Positions 44,561 to 55,445 are shown, counted from the first letter of the stretch. The stretch is 64,000 bases of DNA from Erinaceus europaeus (GCF_950295315.1 NW_026647672.1:1-64000), one strand, 5' to 3'. The notes: generated by a model from the sequence alone, not told the origin. A program made the numbers and translations.

Positions 44561-44822
44561 ATAGGGAGTCAGGCGGTAGCGCAGCGGGTTAAGCGCAGGT
44601 GGCACAAAGCGCAAGGACTGGCCTAAGGATCCCGGTTCGAGTCCCTGGCTCCCCACCTGCAGGGGAGTCGCTTCACAGGTGGTGAAGCAGGTCTGCAGGT
44701 GTCTGTCTTTCCCCCTCTCTGTCTTCCCTCCTCTCTCCATTTCTCTCTGTCCTATCCAACAACAACAACATCAATAACAACAACAATAAAACAACAAGGG
44801 CAACAAAAGGAAATGTTTTTTA
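44561..44822 (+). mobile_element. SINE, A type
   Basis: GGGAGTCAGGCGGTAGCGCA, perfect A box TAGCGCAGCGG, B box GGTTCGAGTCC. Immediately follows the D copy. Confidence 0.92.
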
Positions 44823-45223
44823 AAGTCCCTTAAGCATCACCGCCAACCAAAGATGGGGCTAATGCGAGTCAAATGGAATAATGGATACTGACTCTGTGCT
44901 CTGAAACCTGGTGCTGTGGTGTCAGTAAGATCTGACTCTGAGCTGCGCTTTGCAAACCCCGCGAGTCACAGCTACCTGTGGCGAGTGAGATCGGCGTGTG
45001 GCCAGCAGCAGCACTAAGGAGAGAAGGACTCGCACACTGTAGAGCAGTGTCACTCCCCGAGACGCGGCAGACTTGAATGTGTGTGTGCAGAGCTGCGACA
45101 GGAAAGATGGAGGAGGCCAGGAAAGGTGAAGAGAGTGACGGGAAGACGGGAAGGCCGGGGCTCACTCAGCACACCACGTGGCTGCCGCATCTGTGGCCTG
45201 ACGACTTGAAGGAAGAGCCAGCC

Positions 45224-45485
45224 GGGGGCTGGGCAGACGGCGCACATGGGTTGCCACACACAAAGACTCAGGTTCGAGCCCTAACTCCCACCTGCGAAGG
45301 GAAGGCTTCACGATGGTGAAGCAGTTCTGCAGATATCTGTCTTTCTCCCTCTCTATCACCCCCGCCCCTCTCAATTTCTCTGTCCTATCAAATAAAAGAA
45401 AAAAATGTCTGTCGTGAGTGGTGGGTCCGTTGTGCAAGCACCGAGGCCCAGTGATAGCCCTGGAGGCAATAAAAAAGAAAATTTA
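45224..45485 (+). mobile_element. SINE, B type with tail module
   Basis: GGGGGCTGGGCAGACGGCGC, and at 45405-45470 a diverged tail module ending CCCTGGAGGC. Confidence 0.78.
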
Positions 45486-45496
45486 AGAAATTTAAG

Positions 45497-45786
45497 GTTG
45501 TCGCTGGGGCTCAGTACCTGCACTAGGAATCCACTGCTCCCGGAGGCCATTGTTTCCATTTTTGTTGCCCTTGTTATTGTTGTAATTGCTAGATAGGACA
45601 GAGAGAGATGGAGAGAGGAGGGGAAGACAGGGAGAGAGAGCGATAAGACACCCGCAGACCTGCTTCACCGCTTGTGAAGCGACCCCCTTGGCAATTGGGA
45701 AGCTGGGGGCTCGAACCGGGATCCCTACGCCAGTCCTTGCACTTCGGGCCACATGCGCTTAACCCACTGCGCTACCGCCTGGCCCC
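45497..45786 (-). mobile_element. SINE, A type with tail module, antisense
   Basis: Starts with the reversed tail module (CTGGGGCTCAGTACCTGCAC, CTCCCGGAGGCC) and ends at the reversed head CGCTACCGCCTGGCCCCC. Confidence 0.88.
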
Positions 45787-45855
45787 CACCGCTGCTGCTT
45801 CTGCAACTTTCCCTCCAGGACCCTTGTATTTATACTCACAGAGAACCTACATACA

Positions 45856-45985
45856 GCCTGAGAGGTGGTGCAGTGGCTAGAGCGCTGGCCTGGAAGCATC
45901 AAGTCCCAAGTGTCATCCCCTCTGTCTCTCCTTCAGTTACTCTTTCTCCACTGTTCACAAGTAAATCTGACAGAAAATACACACA
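45856..45985 (+). mobile_element. SINE, C-like
   Basis: GCCTGAGAGGTGGTGCAGTG and GCATCAAGTCCCAAGTGTCA. The 3' part is diverged. Confidence 0.65.
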
Positions 45986-46196
45986 AAAGTCAAAATTGTG
46001 TCCTCCCATGGGGGCCAGAAAAAAAAAAACAAAAAAAACACCTGCCATGGCCACGCAGAGCGGCTCTCCCTCCATTCAGTCGATCCTCACAGCCGCCTCC
46101 ACTGAGGGGAGTTGCAAGGACAGTCGCAGGTTTGGTGAACCCCGTCCAATGTGGCCATGGCCAGCCTGGCCCCTCGGCCACTCCCTGCAACCATGG

Positions 46197-46333
46197 GCGA
46201 GACATGGCGGTTGTACAAGAGACTCTCCTGCCTGAGGTTGAGGCCCCAGATTCAATTCCAGCAACACCACAAGCCAGAGCTGAGCGGGGCTCTGATCTGT
46301 CTCTGCGTCTCTCTCATTAAGATAAACTAAATA
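46197..46333 (+). mobile_element. SINE, D type
   Basis: GCGAGACATGGCGGTTGTAC, CCCAGATTCAATTCCAGCAA, AGCCAGAGCTGAGCGGGGCT. Confidence 0.8.
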
Positions 46334-46608
46334 GGGGAGTCCGGGGTAGCGCAGCGGGTTAAGCGGCGCCAAGCGCAGGGACTGGTGTAAGGATCCCGGT
46401 TCGAGCCCCCGGCTCCCCACCTGCAGGCAGGTCCCTTCACAGGCGGTGAAGCAGGTCTGCAGGTGTCTGTCTTTCTCTCCCCCTCTCTGTCTGCCCCTCC
46501 TCTCTCCATTTCTCTCTGTCCTATCCAACAACAATGACATCAATAACAACAACGATAAAAAAAGAGCAACAAAAGGTAAAATAAATATGAAAAATAAAAA
46601 AGATAGAA
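46334..46608 (+). mobile_element. SINE, A type
   Basis: GGGGAGTCCGGGGTAGCGCA with intact A box TAGCGCAGCGG; a short deletion follows it. Confidence 0.9.
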
Positions 46609-46614
46609 TAAATA

Positions 46615-46922
46615 GGGCAGCTGGGCAGTGGCATAGTCAGTTGAGTGCACACATTACCATGCACAAGGACCCAGGTTCTAGCCCCGGGCAGGGGGGATGC
46701 TTCATAAGTGACAGAGCAGGTCTGCAAGTGTCTCTCATTCTGTTTCTATCTCTCCCACCCTCCCAATTTCTCTCTGTCCTCTCAAATAAAATAGAAAGAA
46801 AGGAAAAAGAAAAGAAAGGGGGAAAATGGCCTCCAGGAGCTGTGGATTCATAGTGCCAGCACCAACCCCCAACAGTAACCCTGGAGAAGAAAGAAAAAAA
46901 AAGATAATAAAAATATTTTAAG
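46615..46922 (+). mobile_element. SINE, B type with tail module
   Basis: GGGCAGCTGGGCAGTGGCAT head. The tail module at 46826-46886 begins GGCCTCCAGGAGCTGTGGAT, and its closing arm is shortened to CCTGGA. Confidence 0.85.
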
Positions 46923-46928
46923 AAAATG

Positions 46929-47110
46929 GAGGTGGTCGGCTGGTGGCAAAGCCAGTTAAGAACACATATTACCAAGAATAAGGACCCGGCTTTGACTCCC
47001 GCTCCCCACAAGTGGTGAAGCAGTGTTATTTTTCTCTCCTTCTCTATCTCCCCATCCTCTCTCAAGTTCTCTCTATCCTATCTGATAACTAAAAGAAATT
47101 AAAAGAAAAA
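46929..47110 (+). mobile_element. SINE, B type, diverged
   Basis: GGTGGTCGGCTGGTGGCAAA head. The CACCTGCAGG region is deleted; TATCTGATAACTAAAAGAAA ends it. Confidence 0.75.
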
Positions 47111-47113
47111 AAG

Positions 47114-47310
47114 GTGGGCCAAGTGGTGGTGCCCCTGGTTAAGTGCCTGTGTTACCGCGCACAAGGACCCAGGTTCAAGCCCCTGGTCCCCACCTGCCAG
47201 AGGAAAACTTGACAAGCAGTGAAGCAGGACTGCAAGTGTCTGTCTCCTTCACGGTCTCCCTCTCAATTTCTCTCTGTCTTATACAGTAAATAAAGTTAAA
47301 AATATACATG
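47114..47310 (+). mobile_element. SINE, B type
   Basis: GTGGGCCAAGTGGTGGTGCC to TACAGTAAATAAAGTTAAAA. Confidence 0.85.
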
Positions 47311-47698
47311 TAGAAACTTTACTTATTCATATATATTTTTTTCTTTTAAGAAAAGGTGTTGCAGGTACCACCTTGGAAAGGCAGGTCACCTGACTGTGCT
47401 CTGGGGTTAGGGGCCCCGGTGAAAGACCGGTCCTTGGCTGCTGTCCTCCTGACCCCCGAGAGACTGCTGAGAACTGTCAGCTGGGTTGTAAAAGGACCGT
47501 CTGCTTATGGAAGGTCTGGAGCGTGTGAGGGCTACAAAAGTAAAATCAGTCAGTGAAATTCCAAGGCCAAAGATGCCAGCAGTCCCATGCGATGTCACTC
47601 ATGGTCATGCTTTCTTCCATTCAGACCACAGACTTAAGAGGCTAGAACTGTCCAGTGTGGGGAAAACTTCATGCAGACCATTTTTTAAAAAACAGTTT

Positions 47699-48028
47699 TG
47701 GGAGTCGGGCTGTAGTGCAGTGGGTTAAGCACACATGGCACGAAGCACAAGGACCGGCGTAAGGATCCTGGTTCGAGCCTCTGGCTCCCCACCTGCAGGG
47801 GAGTCGCTTCACAAGCGGTGAAGCAGGTCTGCAGGTGTCTGTCTTTCTCTCCCCGTCTCTGTCTTCCCTTCCTCTCTCCATTTCTCTCTGTCCTATCCAA
47901 CAATGACATTAATAACAATAATAACAAGGGCAACAAAAATGGGGGAGAAAAATAACTTCCGGGAGCAGTGGATTCGCAGTGCCGGCACCGAGTCCTAGCA
48001 ATAACCCTGGAGGCAAAAAAAAAAAAAG
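47699..48028 (+). mobile_element. SINE, A type with tail module
   Basis: Left flank AAAACAGTTTT versus right AAAAAAGTTTT. The first arm of the tail module is mutated to TTCCGGGA while the closing arm CCTGGAGG is intact. Confidence 0.9.
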
Positions 48029-48034
48029 TTTTAT

Positions 48035-48163
48035 GTGGTCCGGGAGGTGGTGCAGTGGTAAAGCTTTGGACTCTCAAGTTCGATCCCTGGCAGCACATGT
48101 GCCAGACTGATGTCTGGTTCCCTCTCTCCTATCTTTCTCATAAATAAATAAAATCTTTAAAAA
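48035..48163 (+). mobile_element. SINE, C type with internal deletion
   Basis: GTGGTCCGGGAGGTGGTGCA, part of the anticodon-like region missing, tail CATAAATAAATAAAATCTTT. Confidence 0.88.
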
Positions 48164-48165
48164 AT

Positions 48166-48343
48166 AGTTTTATTATTTATTGGATAGAGCCAGAAATTGA
48201 GAGGGATGGGGGAGATAGAGACAGCTACAGCCCTGCTTCACCACTGATGAACTTCCCCCTGCAGTTGGGGAGTGGAGGTTTGAACCCGGGTCCTCGCACA
48301 CTGTGATGTGCGCACTCAACCAGGTGTGCCACCACCTGGCCCA
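48166..48343 (-). mobile_element. SINE, B type, antisense
   Basis: TTTATTATTTATTGGATAGA to GTGCCACCACCTGGCCC. Confidence 0.85.
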
Positions 48344-48445
48344 TCACTTTAAATGTTGCGCAGTGATCTGCTCTGTATAGGGGTTTATGTAGCTATCATG
48401 GATGCCTTGATAGCCATCAGTTTTATCCTTAGAATCCAGTTCAGA

Positions 48446-48663
48446 GGGAGTCGGGTGGTAGCATGGCGGGTTAAGCGCACATGCGCAAAGCACAAGGACC
48501 GGCATAGGGAACCCCATTCGAGCCCTTGGCTCCCCACCTGCAAGGAGGTCACTTCACAGGCAGTGAAGCAGGTCTGCAGGTGTCTGTCTTTCTCTCCCCC
48601 TTTCTGTCTTCCCCTCCTCTCTCCATTTCTCTCTGTCCTGTCCAAAAAAAAAAAAAAAAAAAG
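48446..48663 (+). mobile_element. SINE, A type, short middle
   Basis: TSD CCAGTTCAGA at 48436-48445 and 48664-48673. The body ends at CTGTCCTGTCC followed directly by 18 A; the CAA-rich part is missing. The right TSD overlaps the left TSD of the L1. Confidence 0.9.
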
Positions 48664-50493
48664 CCAGTTCAGAATTGTGCTGTATGTGTTTTTTTAATTA
48701 TTATTTCTTTATTGGGGAATTAATGTTTTACATTCAACAGTAAATACAATAGTTTGTACATGCATAATTCCCCAGTTTCCCATATAACAATCTAACCCCC
48801 ACTAGGTCCTCTGTCATCCTTCATGGACCTGTATTCTCCCAGAGTCTTTTACTTTGTTGAGATACGCCAATTCCATTTCAGGTTCTACTTGTGTTTTCTT
48901 TACTGATCTTGTTTTTCAACTTCTGCCTTAGAGTGAGATCATCCCATATTCATCCTTCTGTTTCTGACTTATTTCACTCAACATGAATTTTTCAAGGTCC
49001 ATCCAAGATCAGCTGAAAACGGTGAAGTCACCATTTTTTACAGCTGAGTAGTATTCCATTGTGTATCTAGACCACAACTTGCTCAGCCACTCATCTGTTG
49101 TTGGGACACCTGGGTTGCTTCCAGGTTTTGGCTATTACACATTGTGCTGCTATGAACATTTGTGTACACAGATCTTTTTGGATGGATGTGTTGGGTTCCT
49201 TAGGATATATCCCCAGGAGAGGAATTGCAGGGTCATAGGGTAGGTCCATTTCTAGCCTCCAGACTGTTCTCCACAGAGGTTGGACCAGTTGACATTCCCA
49301 CCCGCAGTGTAGGAGGGTTCCTTTGACCCCACACCCTCTCCAGCATTTGCTGCTGTTCCCTTTTCTGATGTCTGACATTCTCACAGGAAGTGAAGTGGTA
49401 TCTCATTCTTGTCTTTATTTGCATTTCTCTGACTATCAGAGACTTGGAACATTTTTTTCATGTGTTTCTCGGCCTTTTGGATCTCTTCTGTGGTGAATAT
49501 TCTGTCCATGTCCTCCCCCCATTTTTGGATGGGGTTATTTGTTGTCTTGTTGTTGAGTTTGGCAAGCTCTTTATATATGTTGGTTATTAAACTCTTATCT
49601 GATGTATGGCATGTAAAGATCTTCTCCCATTCTGTGAGGGGTCTCTTGGTTTGGGTAGTGGTTTCTTTTGCTGTGCAGAAGCTTTTTAATTTGATGTAGT
49701 CCCATAGGTTTATGCTTGCCTTAGTCTTCTTTGTAATTGGATTTGTTTCATTGAACATATCTTTAAATTTCATGCGGAAAAGAGTTCTGCCAATATTTTC
49801 CTCTAAGTATCTGATAGTTTGTGGTCTAACATCCAAGTCCTTGATCCACTTGGAATTTACTTTTGTATTTGGTGAAATACAGGGGTTCCGTTTCATTCTT
49901 CTGCATGTTTCAACCCATTGTTTCCAACACCATTTGTTGAAGAGACTCTGCTTTCCTCTTTTAATAGTCTGGGCCCCTTTGTCAAAGATTAGATGTCCAT
50001 AGGTGTGGGGGCTCACTTCTGGGCTCTCAATTCTATTCCACTGGTCAGTGTGTCTATTCATGTTCCAGTACCAAGCAGTTTTGATGACAATGGCCCTATA
50101 ATACAGTTTGAAATCTGGGAGTGTGATGCCTTCGGTTCTGTTCTTTTTTCTCAAGGTTGTTTTGACAATTCTAGGTCTTTTCTGGTTCCAGATAAACATT
50201 TGTAGCATTTGTTCTATTCTCCTAAAAAATGTGCTTGAGATCTTGATGGGGATAGCATTAAATTTGTAGATTGCTCTAGGTAGTATATTTGTTTTGATGA
50301 TGTTAATTCTTCCAACCCATGAACATGGAATATCTTTCCACTTCTTTGTGTCTTTTTCAATTTCTTTGAGTAGTGACACATAATTTTCAGTATACAAGTC
50401 TTTCACTTGTTTGGTTAGTGTTGGTATCTTCTAATTCTGCTTTTAAAAACCCCTTCTGTTTCATTTGGTTTAAATCCCCCCTGCTTAACACTG

Positions 50494-50580
50494 CATTCTA
50501 TTTACATAACCACTGTATTCTATTTACATAACCACTGCCGTCTATTTACATAAATCACTTTTACATTTACATAAAGCACC
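50494..50580 (+). repeat. 22 bp tandem repeat in the LTR U3, 4 units
   Basis: CATTCTATTTACATAACCAC (TG) at 50494, repeated at 50516, 50538 (TCTATTTACATAAATCACT) and, degenerate, 50560. Such direct repeats in U3 often serve as enhancer units; that role is inferred. Confidence 0.85.
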
Positions 50581-50594
50581 ACCTTCCCTCCAGG

Positions 50595-50628
50595 GCATTG
50601 GTGGTTTAGTGGTAGAATTCTCACCTGC
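50595..50628 (+). promoter_or_regulatory. tRNA-Gly 5'-half-like sequence with Pol III A box in the LTR
   Basis: Compared from memory with mammalian tRNA-Gly (GCC), positions 1-34 match at 32. It begins GCATTGGTGGTTTAGTGGTA and continues GAATTCTCACCTGC. The A box TGGTTTAGTGG fits TRGYNNARNGG. Nothing of the T arm or B box follows, so it is not a tRNA gene. Confidence 0.8.
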
Positions 50629-53299
50629 TCCACCCCCTCTCCTTGTCACACCCTGATCCTCTCCTTGTCACACCCTGATTTTCACCAGTCACTTTTCTCT
50701 CCACCCTCTCTGCATCACATCCTGTTCACACCCTACTTGGGAAGTATATATAAAGACAACATTGTTCGTTTTAGTTAGTTGTTAGTTTAGTCTAGCTTGG
50801 TATAGATTGTGCTGCGTCCTGCATGAATAAAGAGATACTGCGTACAGCTCAACCGTGAGTCCCTGGTCGTCTATCTCCCGTCAGTGAAGCTCAGCCCGAC
50901 AGGTTAGGTTTACTCCTAGATATTTTATGGTTTTTGTTGCTATAGTAAAAGGAATTGACTTCTGGATTTCAATTTCTTCTAACTTAGTATTTGCATAGAG
51001 GAATGCCACTGATTTTGAATGTTAAATTTATAGCCTGATACCTTACTGTATTGCCTGATGATTTCCGAAAGCTTCTTGCTGGATTCCTTAGGTCTTTCCA
51101 TGTATATATACTATCATGTCATCTGCAAATAGGGAGAGTTTGACTTCTTCTCTTCCAATCTGTATCCCTTGAATTCCGTGCTCCTGCCTGATTGCTATGG
51201 CAAGAGCTTCCAACATTATGTTGAATAGTAATGGTGATAGTGGGCAGCCCTGTCTAGTACCTGATCTGAGTGGAAATGCTTCCAGTTTTTCACCACTGAA
51301 TATGATATTGGCTGTAGGTTTGCTATATATAGACTCCACTATCTTCAGGAATTTTCCATCTATTCCCATTTTTTGTAGTGTTTGGATCATAAAGGGATGT
51401 TGGATTTTGTCAAAGGCTTTCTCTGCATCTGTTGATATGGCCATGTGGTTTTTGGTCTTGCTTTTGTTGATGTGGTGGATCACACTGATTGATTTACATA
51501 TATTAAACCAACCTTCATGCCTGGGATAAACCCCACTTGGTCATGATGAACAACCTTTTTGATATGCTGCTGTATCCGGTTGGCTAGAATTTTGTTCAAT
51601 ATTTTCGCATCTATGTTCATTAGAGATATTGGTCTGTAGTTTTCTTTTTTGGTTGTGTCCCTGTCTGCTTTTGGTATCAGGGTGATGTTATCTTCATAGA
51701 AGCTGGCAGGGAGTATTCCAGTGTCTTCAATCTTCTGGAAGACTTTTAAAAGTAGAGGTATTAGTTCTTCTTTGAAGGTTTTGTAGAATTCATTTGTAAA
51801 ACCATCTGGTCCAGGACTTTTATTTTTGGGGAGATTTTTGATAACTGTTTCAATTTCATTAGCTGTGATGGGCCTGTTCATGTTATCCACTTCCTCTTTA
51901 CTTAGTTTTGGAAGTTGGTAGGTATCTAGGAAATCGTCCATTTCTTCCAGGTTCTTTAGCTTGGTGGCATATAGTTATTCATAGAAGCCTTGCATGATAT
52001 GTTGAATTTCTGCAGTGTCTGTTGTGATATCTCCTCTTTCATTTACTATCCGATTTATTTGGGTCTTCTCCCTTTTTTGTTTTGTGAGTCTGGCTAAAGG
52101 TTTGTCGATTTTGTACACTCTTTTGAAGAACCAACATTTACTTTCATTGATCTTTTGTATGGTTTTCCTATTCTCAATGTTATTTATTTCTGCCCTAACT
52201 TTAGTGATTTCTGTCCTTCTGGTTGCTTTAGGATTCCTTTGTTCTTCTTCTTCTAGGTCTTTAAGATGTGCAATCAGGCTGTTTATTTGTGCTTTTTCTT
52301 GTTTCCTAATGTGTGCTTGTATAGCTATGAACTTCCCTCTCAGTACTGCCTTAGCTGTGTCCCAAATATTTTGATAGCTTGTGTCTTCATTTTCATTGAA
52401 GTCTCGAAACATTTTGATTTCTTCCGTGGTTTCCTCTTTGACCCAGAAGTTGTTAAGAAGTGTACTGTTGAGCTTCCACATTTTGGGACTGTTACTAATC
52501 TTTTGTTGATTGTTAAGTGTTAGTTTAATTCCACTGTGGTCTGAGAAGATGCTTGGGATGATTTCAATGCTCTTGAATTTTCTGATGCTGTCTTTGTGGC
52601 CTAACTTATGGTCTATCCTTGAGAATGACCCATGTGGATGTGAGTAAACTGTGTATTCCAGTTTCTTGGGATGAATGACTCTGAAAATGTCCAATAGTTC
52701 TAGTTTATCTATCTCTTCATTTAGCTCCCTTATGTCTTTATTGATTTTCTGCCTGGATGATCTGTCAAGTTGAGAGAGTGGGGTGCTGAAGTCCCCTACT
52801 ATGACTGTGTTGCTGTTAATATATTGCTGTAGCTCTTTCAGTAAAAGTTTGATGTATTTAGATGGCTTCTCATTGGGTGCATAGATGTTAATAATTGTTA
52901 AGTCCTCTTGATTGACTGATCCTCTGAGCATTAAGTAGTGTCCATTCCTATCTTTTTTAATCTTATCTATTTTAAAGTCTGTCGTGTCAGATATGAGAAT
53001 AGCTGTCCCTGCCCTTTTTTGTGGGCCACTGGCTTGTATGATAGTTTTCCATCCTTTCACTTTAAGTCTGTGTTTGTCTTGTTGAGTTAGGTGGGTTTCC
53101 TGTAGACAGCATATTGTTGGGTTGTGTTTTCTGATCCATCTTCCTACTCTGTGTCTTTTAATAGGTGAATTCAGGCCACTGACATTTATTGATATCAAAG
53201 ATTGAAGATATTTTAATGCCATTCTTGTAGAGTTTTAAGAGTGTTCTGATATATGTCCTATTTATGGTGGTCTGATTGTTTATAGGAGACCTTTTAGAA

Positions 53300-54564
53300 C
53301 ATCTTTCAGGGCAGGCTTGGTGATAGTTGATTCCTTCAACTGTTGCTTGTCTGAGAAGGATTTTTATGCCTCCATCTAGTCTGAATGACAGTCTAGCAGG
53401 ATATAGTATTCTTGGTTGAAAGCCTTTCTTGTTGAGCACTCAATAGATATCTTGCCATTCTCTTCTGGCCTGTAGTGTTTTTGTTTTTTTTAATATTTAT
53501 TTTATTTATTTATTTATTCCCTTTTGTTGCCCTTGTTGTTTTATTGTTGTAGTTATTATTGTTGTTGTCGTTGTTGGATAGGACAGAGAGAAAATGGAGA
53601 GAGGAGGGGAAGACAGAGAGGAGGAGAGAAAGATAGACACCTGCAGACCTGCTTCACCGCCTGTGAAGCGAATCCCCTGCTGGTGGGGAGCCGGGGTTCG
53701 AACTGGGATCCTTATGCCAGTCCTTGTGCTTTGTGCCACCTGTGCTTAACCTGCCGTGCTACAGCTCGACTCCCTGGCCTGTAGTGTTTGTGTGGAGAAG
53801 TCTGCTGCTAATCTTATGGGTTTTCCTTTGTAGGTGACTCTTTGTTTTTCTCTTGCAGCCTTGAGGATCCTTTCTTTATCCTTATTCCTTTCCATTCTAA
53901 GTATGATATGTCTTGGTGTCTTTAGGTCTGGGTTAATTTTGTTTGGGACCCTCTGCGCTTCTTGAATCTTTATGTCTTTGATGTTGTCTAGGCTAGAGAA
54001 GTTTTCAGCTATTATGGCCTGGAGAATGCTTTCTTCCTCTCCTTCTCTTTCTTCCTCTGGTATGCCAATAATGTGTATATTGTTTCTTTTGAAGTCATCC
54101 CATAGGACTCTGTTGTTGTTTTTAGCATCTCTTAGTCTCTTTTTGAGATCTCTTACTTCTTTTTTAGTTGTCTCTAATTCATCCTCAATCTTGCTAATTC
54201 TGTCTTCAGCCTCATAGATTCTATTCTCTCTGCCCTCTACTGTTTTCTGGAGTTCATCTATTTTGTTGCCCTGCTCTGATACTGTTTTAGCTTGTTCAGC
54301 TAGTTGCCTTCTTAGCTCAGTGATTTCAGCTTTCAGCTCTCTAATAACCATGAGATTATTAGTATTTTCTTCCATAGTCTCATTTGTTGTTCCTGTATTT
54401 CTGATTACAATTTTTTCAAATTCTTTACTCACTCCTGTGATTATTTCCTTAGCTAGTGTTTGGCTGTTGAACTCGTTATTTTGTGCTTCACCCTCTGGGA
54501 AACTTTTAGCTGAGCTCTTGTCCTGGTTCATTTCTCCAATATTTCTTCTTGTTGTTTTAACCAT
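53300..54564 (-). pseudogene. L1 ORF1 (RNA-binding protein), interrupted
   Basis: Starts at 54564 (MVKTTRRNIGEMNQDK). A Glu/Lys/Arg-rich coiled-coil spans about residues 60-150, followed by the RRM and C-terminal domain (FKRNNIHIIGIPEEE, PRHIILRMERNKDKERIL, KGKPIRLAADFSTQTLQAR). The SINE at 53465-53789 breaks it. Beyond the SINE the frame resumes with a TGA in place of Arg (YRVLNKKGFQPRILYPA expected), a typical CpG decay. The C-terminal end is approximate. Confidence 0.9.
53465..53789 (-). mobile_element. SINE, A type, antisense, inserted in L1 ORF1 (with TSDs)
   Basis: The SINE body is 53481-53773, with perfect 16 bp TSDs CTGGCCTGTAGTGTTT at 53465-53480 and 53774-53789. It interrupts ORF1 after the QTLQAR motif region. 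Confidence 0.97.
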
Positions 54565-55263
54565 TTTATATATTATGTTATGAGTTGCCTCTCTCAGTAC
54601 TTTTCAAATTACTGATCACTATTGCCTGGATTGACTTGTGTCTAAGTAAGTTAATTAAAGGGTTCACAGTGGTGGAAGTTAACAGTTGTTTCACTATTAT
54701 TTTAATCCCTGAGTTGGAGCTCAGTGGTTTAAAAGCCTTTTTTTTTTTTTTTCTTCCCTGTAGGCTATGGTAGCCTGAGGGCTTCTAAACTATCAATAGG
54801 CTTCTTAGCTTAATCACTGACTCCTGACCAAGAGATAAAGCAGAGTGTGGCAGAAATAATCCAGTGGTTATGCAAAGAGACTTTCACAGCCCCTCAGCTA
54901 TGCCACTGAAGTATAGGTCTTCTCCTGAGTTTCCTAGTTAGATCTCTGTCCCCTGGTGTCCCTCCCTGCCGCTGCTCCAGATTCTGAGGGCAGTAGCAAT
55001 GGAGACTCAGAGTTGCACTTGGTGAGTCTCTGGGGAGTCCTCTCCTCCCTTCAGCTGTCCCCTTGTTGGTGGAGCAGACTGGAGGTGGTGTCTCCACTGA
55101 TGAACTGCTGAACTGTTAGCAGTCACTTAGTCTCTCCTTAGGCTCCTCTCTGTCATCAGTCACGTGTGTTTGTACTCACCAGTGATTTACTGGGTTCCTG
55201 TGGTCATTCTAGTCCTGTCTTGTTTCGGTCCCGGGTGGTCTCCTTTGGTGTTCCTAGTTGATC

Positions 55264-55310
55264 CGGGAGAGGAGAGGAGAGGAGAGGAGAGGAGAGGAGA
55301 GGAGAGGAGG
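55264..55310. repeat. (GGAGA)n microsatellite in the L1 5' UTR
   Basis: About nine GAGAG/GGAGA units, purine-only on the + strand. Confidence 0.93.
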
Positions 55311-55445
55311 GAAACAGATCTGCTGCTGCTCATAGCTCCGCTTCTGGAAGTCTCCCCAGAATGGTGCTGTATGTATTTGTAACGCCACTTTTAATGTTTT
55401 TAAGTAGCTTCAGACTGACAACAACCTGGTTAAATGGTCAGAAGG

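Larger units (their letters stand above)
50419..50901 (+). mobile_element. Solo LTR (endogenous retrovirus), 483 bp, inside the L1
   Basis: Starts TGTTGGTATC and ends CCCGACA, an imperfect TG...CA inverted repeat, with a perfect 6 bp TSD GGTTAG at 50413-50418 and 50902-50907 within L1 ORF2. TATA box TATATAAA at 50747-50754 and AATAAA at 50826-50831 give orientation + (opposite to the L1, same as ZDHHC3). The 6 bp duplication is usual for class II (beta/IAP-like) elements. U3 has about four 22 bp units with TATTTACATAA (50494-50580) and a tRNA-Gly-like piece at 50595. There is no internal viral sequence. Confidence 0.92.
49088..53222 (-). pseudogene. L1 ORF2 (endonuclease-reverse transcriptase), inactivated
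   Basis: Starts with [20 protein letters not shown] at 53222. The first 415 residues cover the APE-type endonuclease ([13 protein letters not shown]) and linker, ending at a TAA near 51973 that replaces a Gln codon. The RT part follows: [13 protein letters not shown] near 51800, [20 protein letters not shown], a one-base loss near 51510, then [23 protein letters not shown] and the catalytic FADD at about 51118-51129, and a 2 bp frameshift near 51100. A solo LTR splits the frame at 50413-50907. The 341-residue C-terminal part runs 50406-49381, and a further frameshift precedes the Cys-rich end (CWRGC ... HCGWEC). Confidence 0.95.
48688..55357 (-). mobile_element. Near full-length L1 LINE, antisense, carrying an LTR and a SINE
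   Basis: A non-LTR retrotransposon on the minus strand, flanked by 17 bp duplications AGAATTGTGCTGTATGT (48671-48687) and AGAATGGTGCTGTATGT (55358-55374). Without the two later insertions it is about 5.9 kb: 5' UTR about 54565-55357, ORF1 54564 to about 53300, ORF2 53222 to about 49090, then the 3' UTR. The 5' UTR contains (GGAGA)n at 55264-55310. The element is dead: ORF1 and ORF2 both have nonsense codons, and ORF2 has at least three frameshifts. It lies in the ZDHHC3 interval between the two last exons, opposite to the gene. Confidence 0.95.

Noticed and set aside
49381..54564. Host genes for an RT-like and a coiled-coil protein
   Set aside because: They are ORF2 and ORF1 of one decayed L1 with TSDs, nonsense codons and frameshifts.
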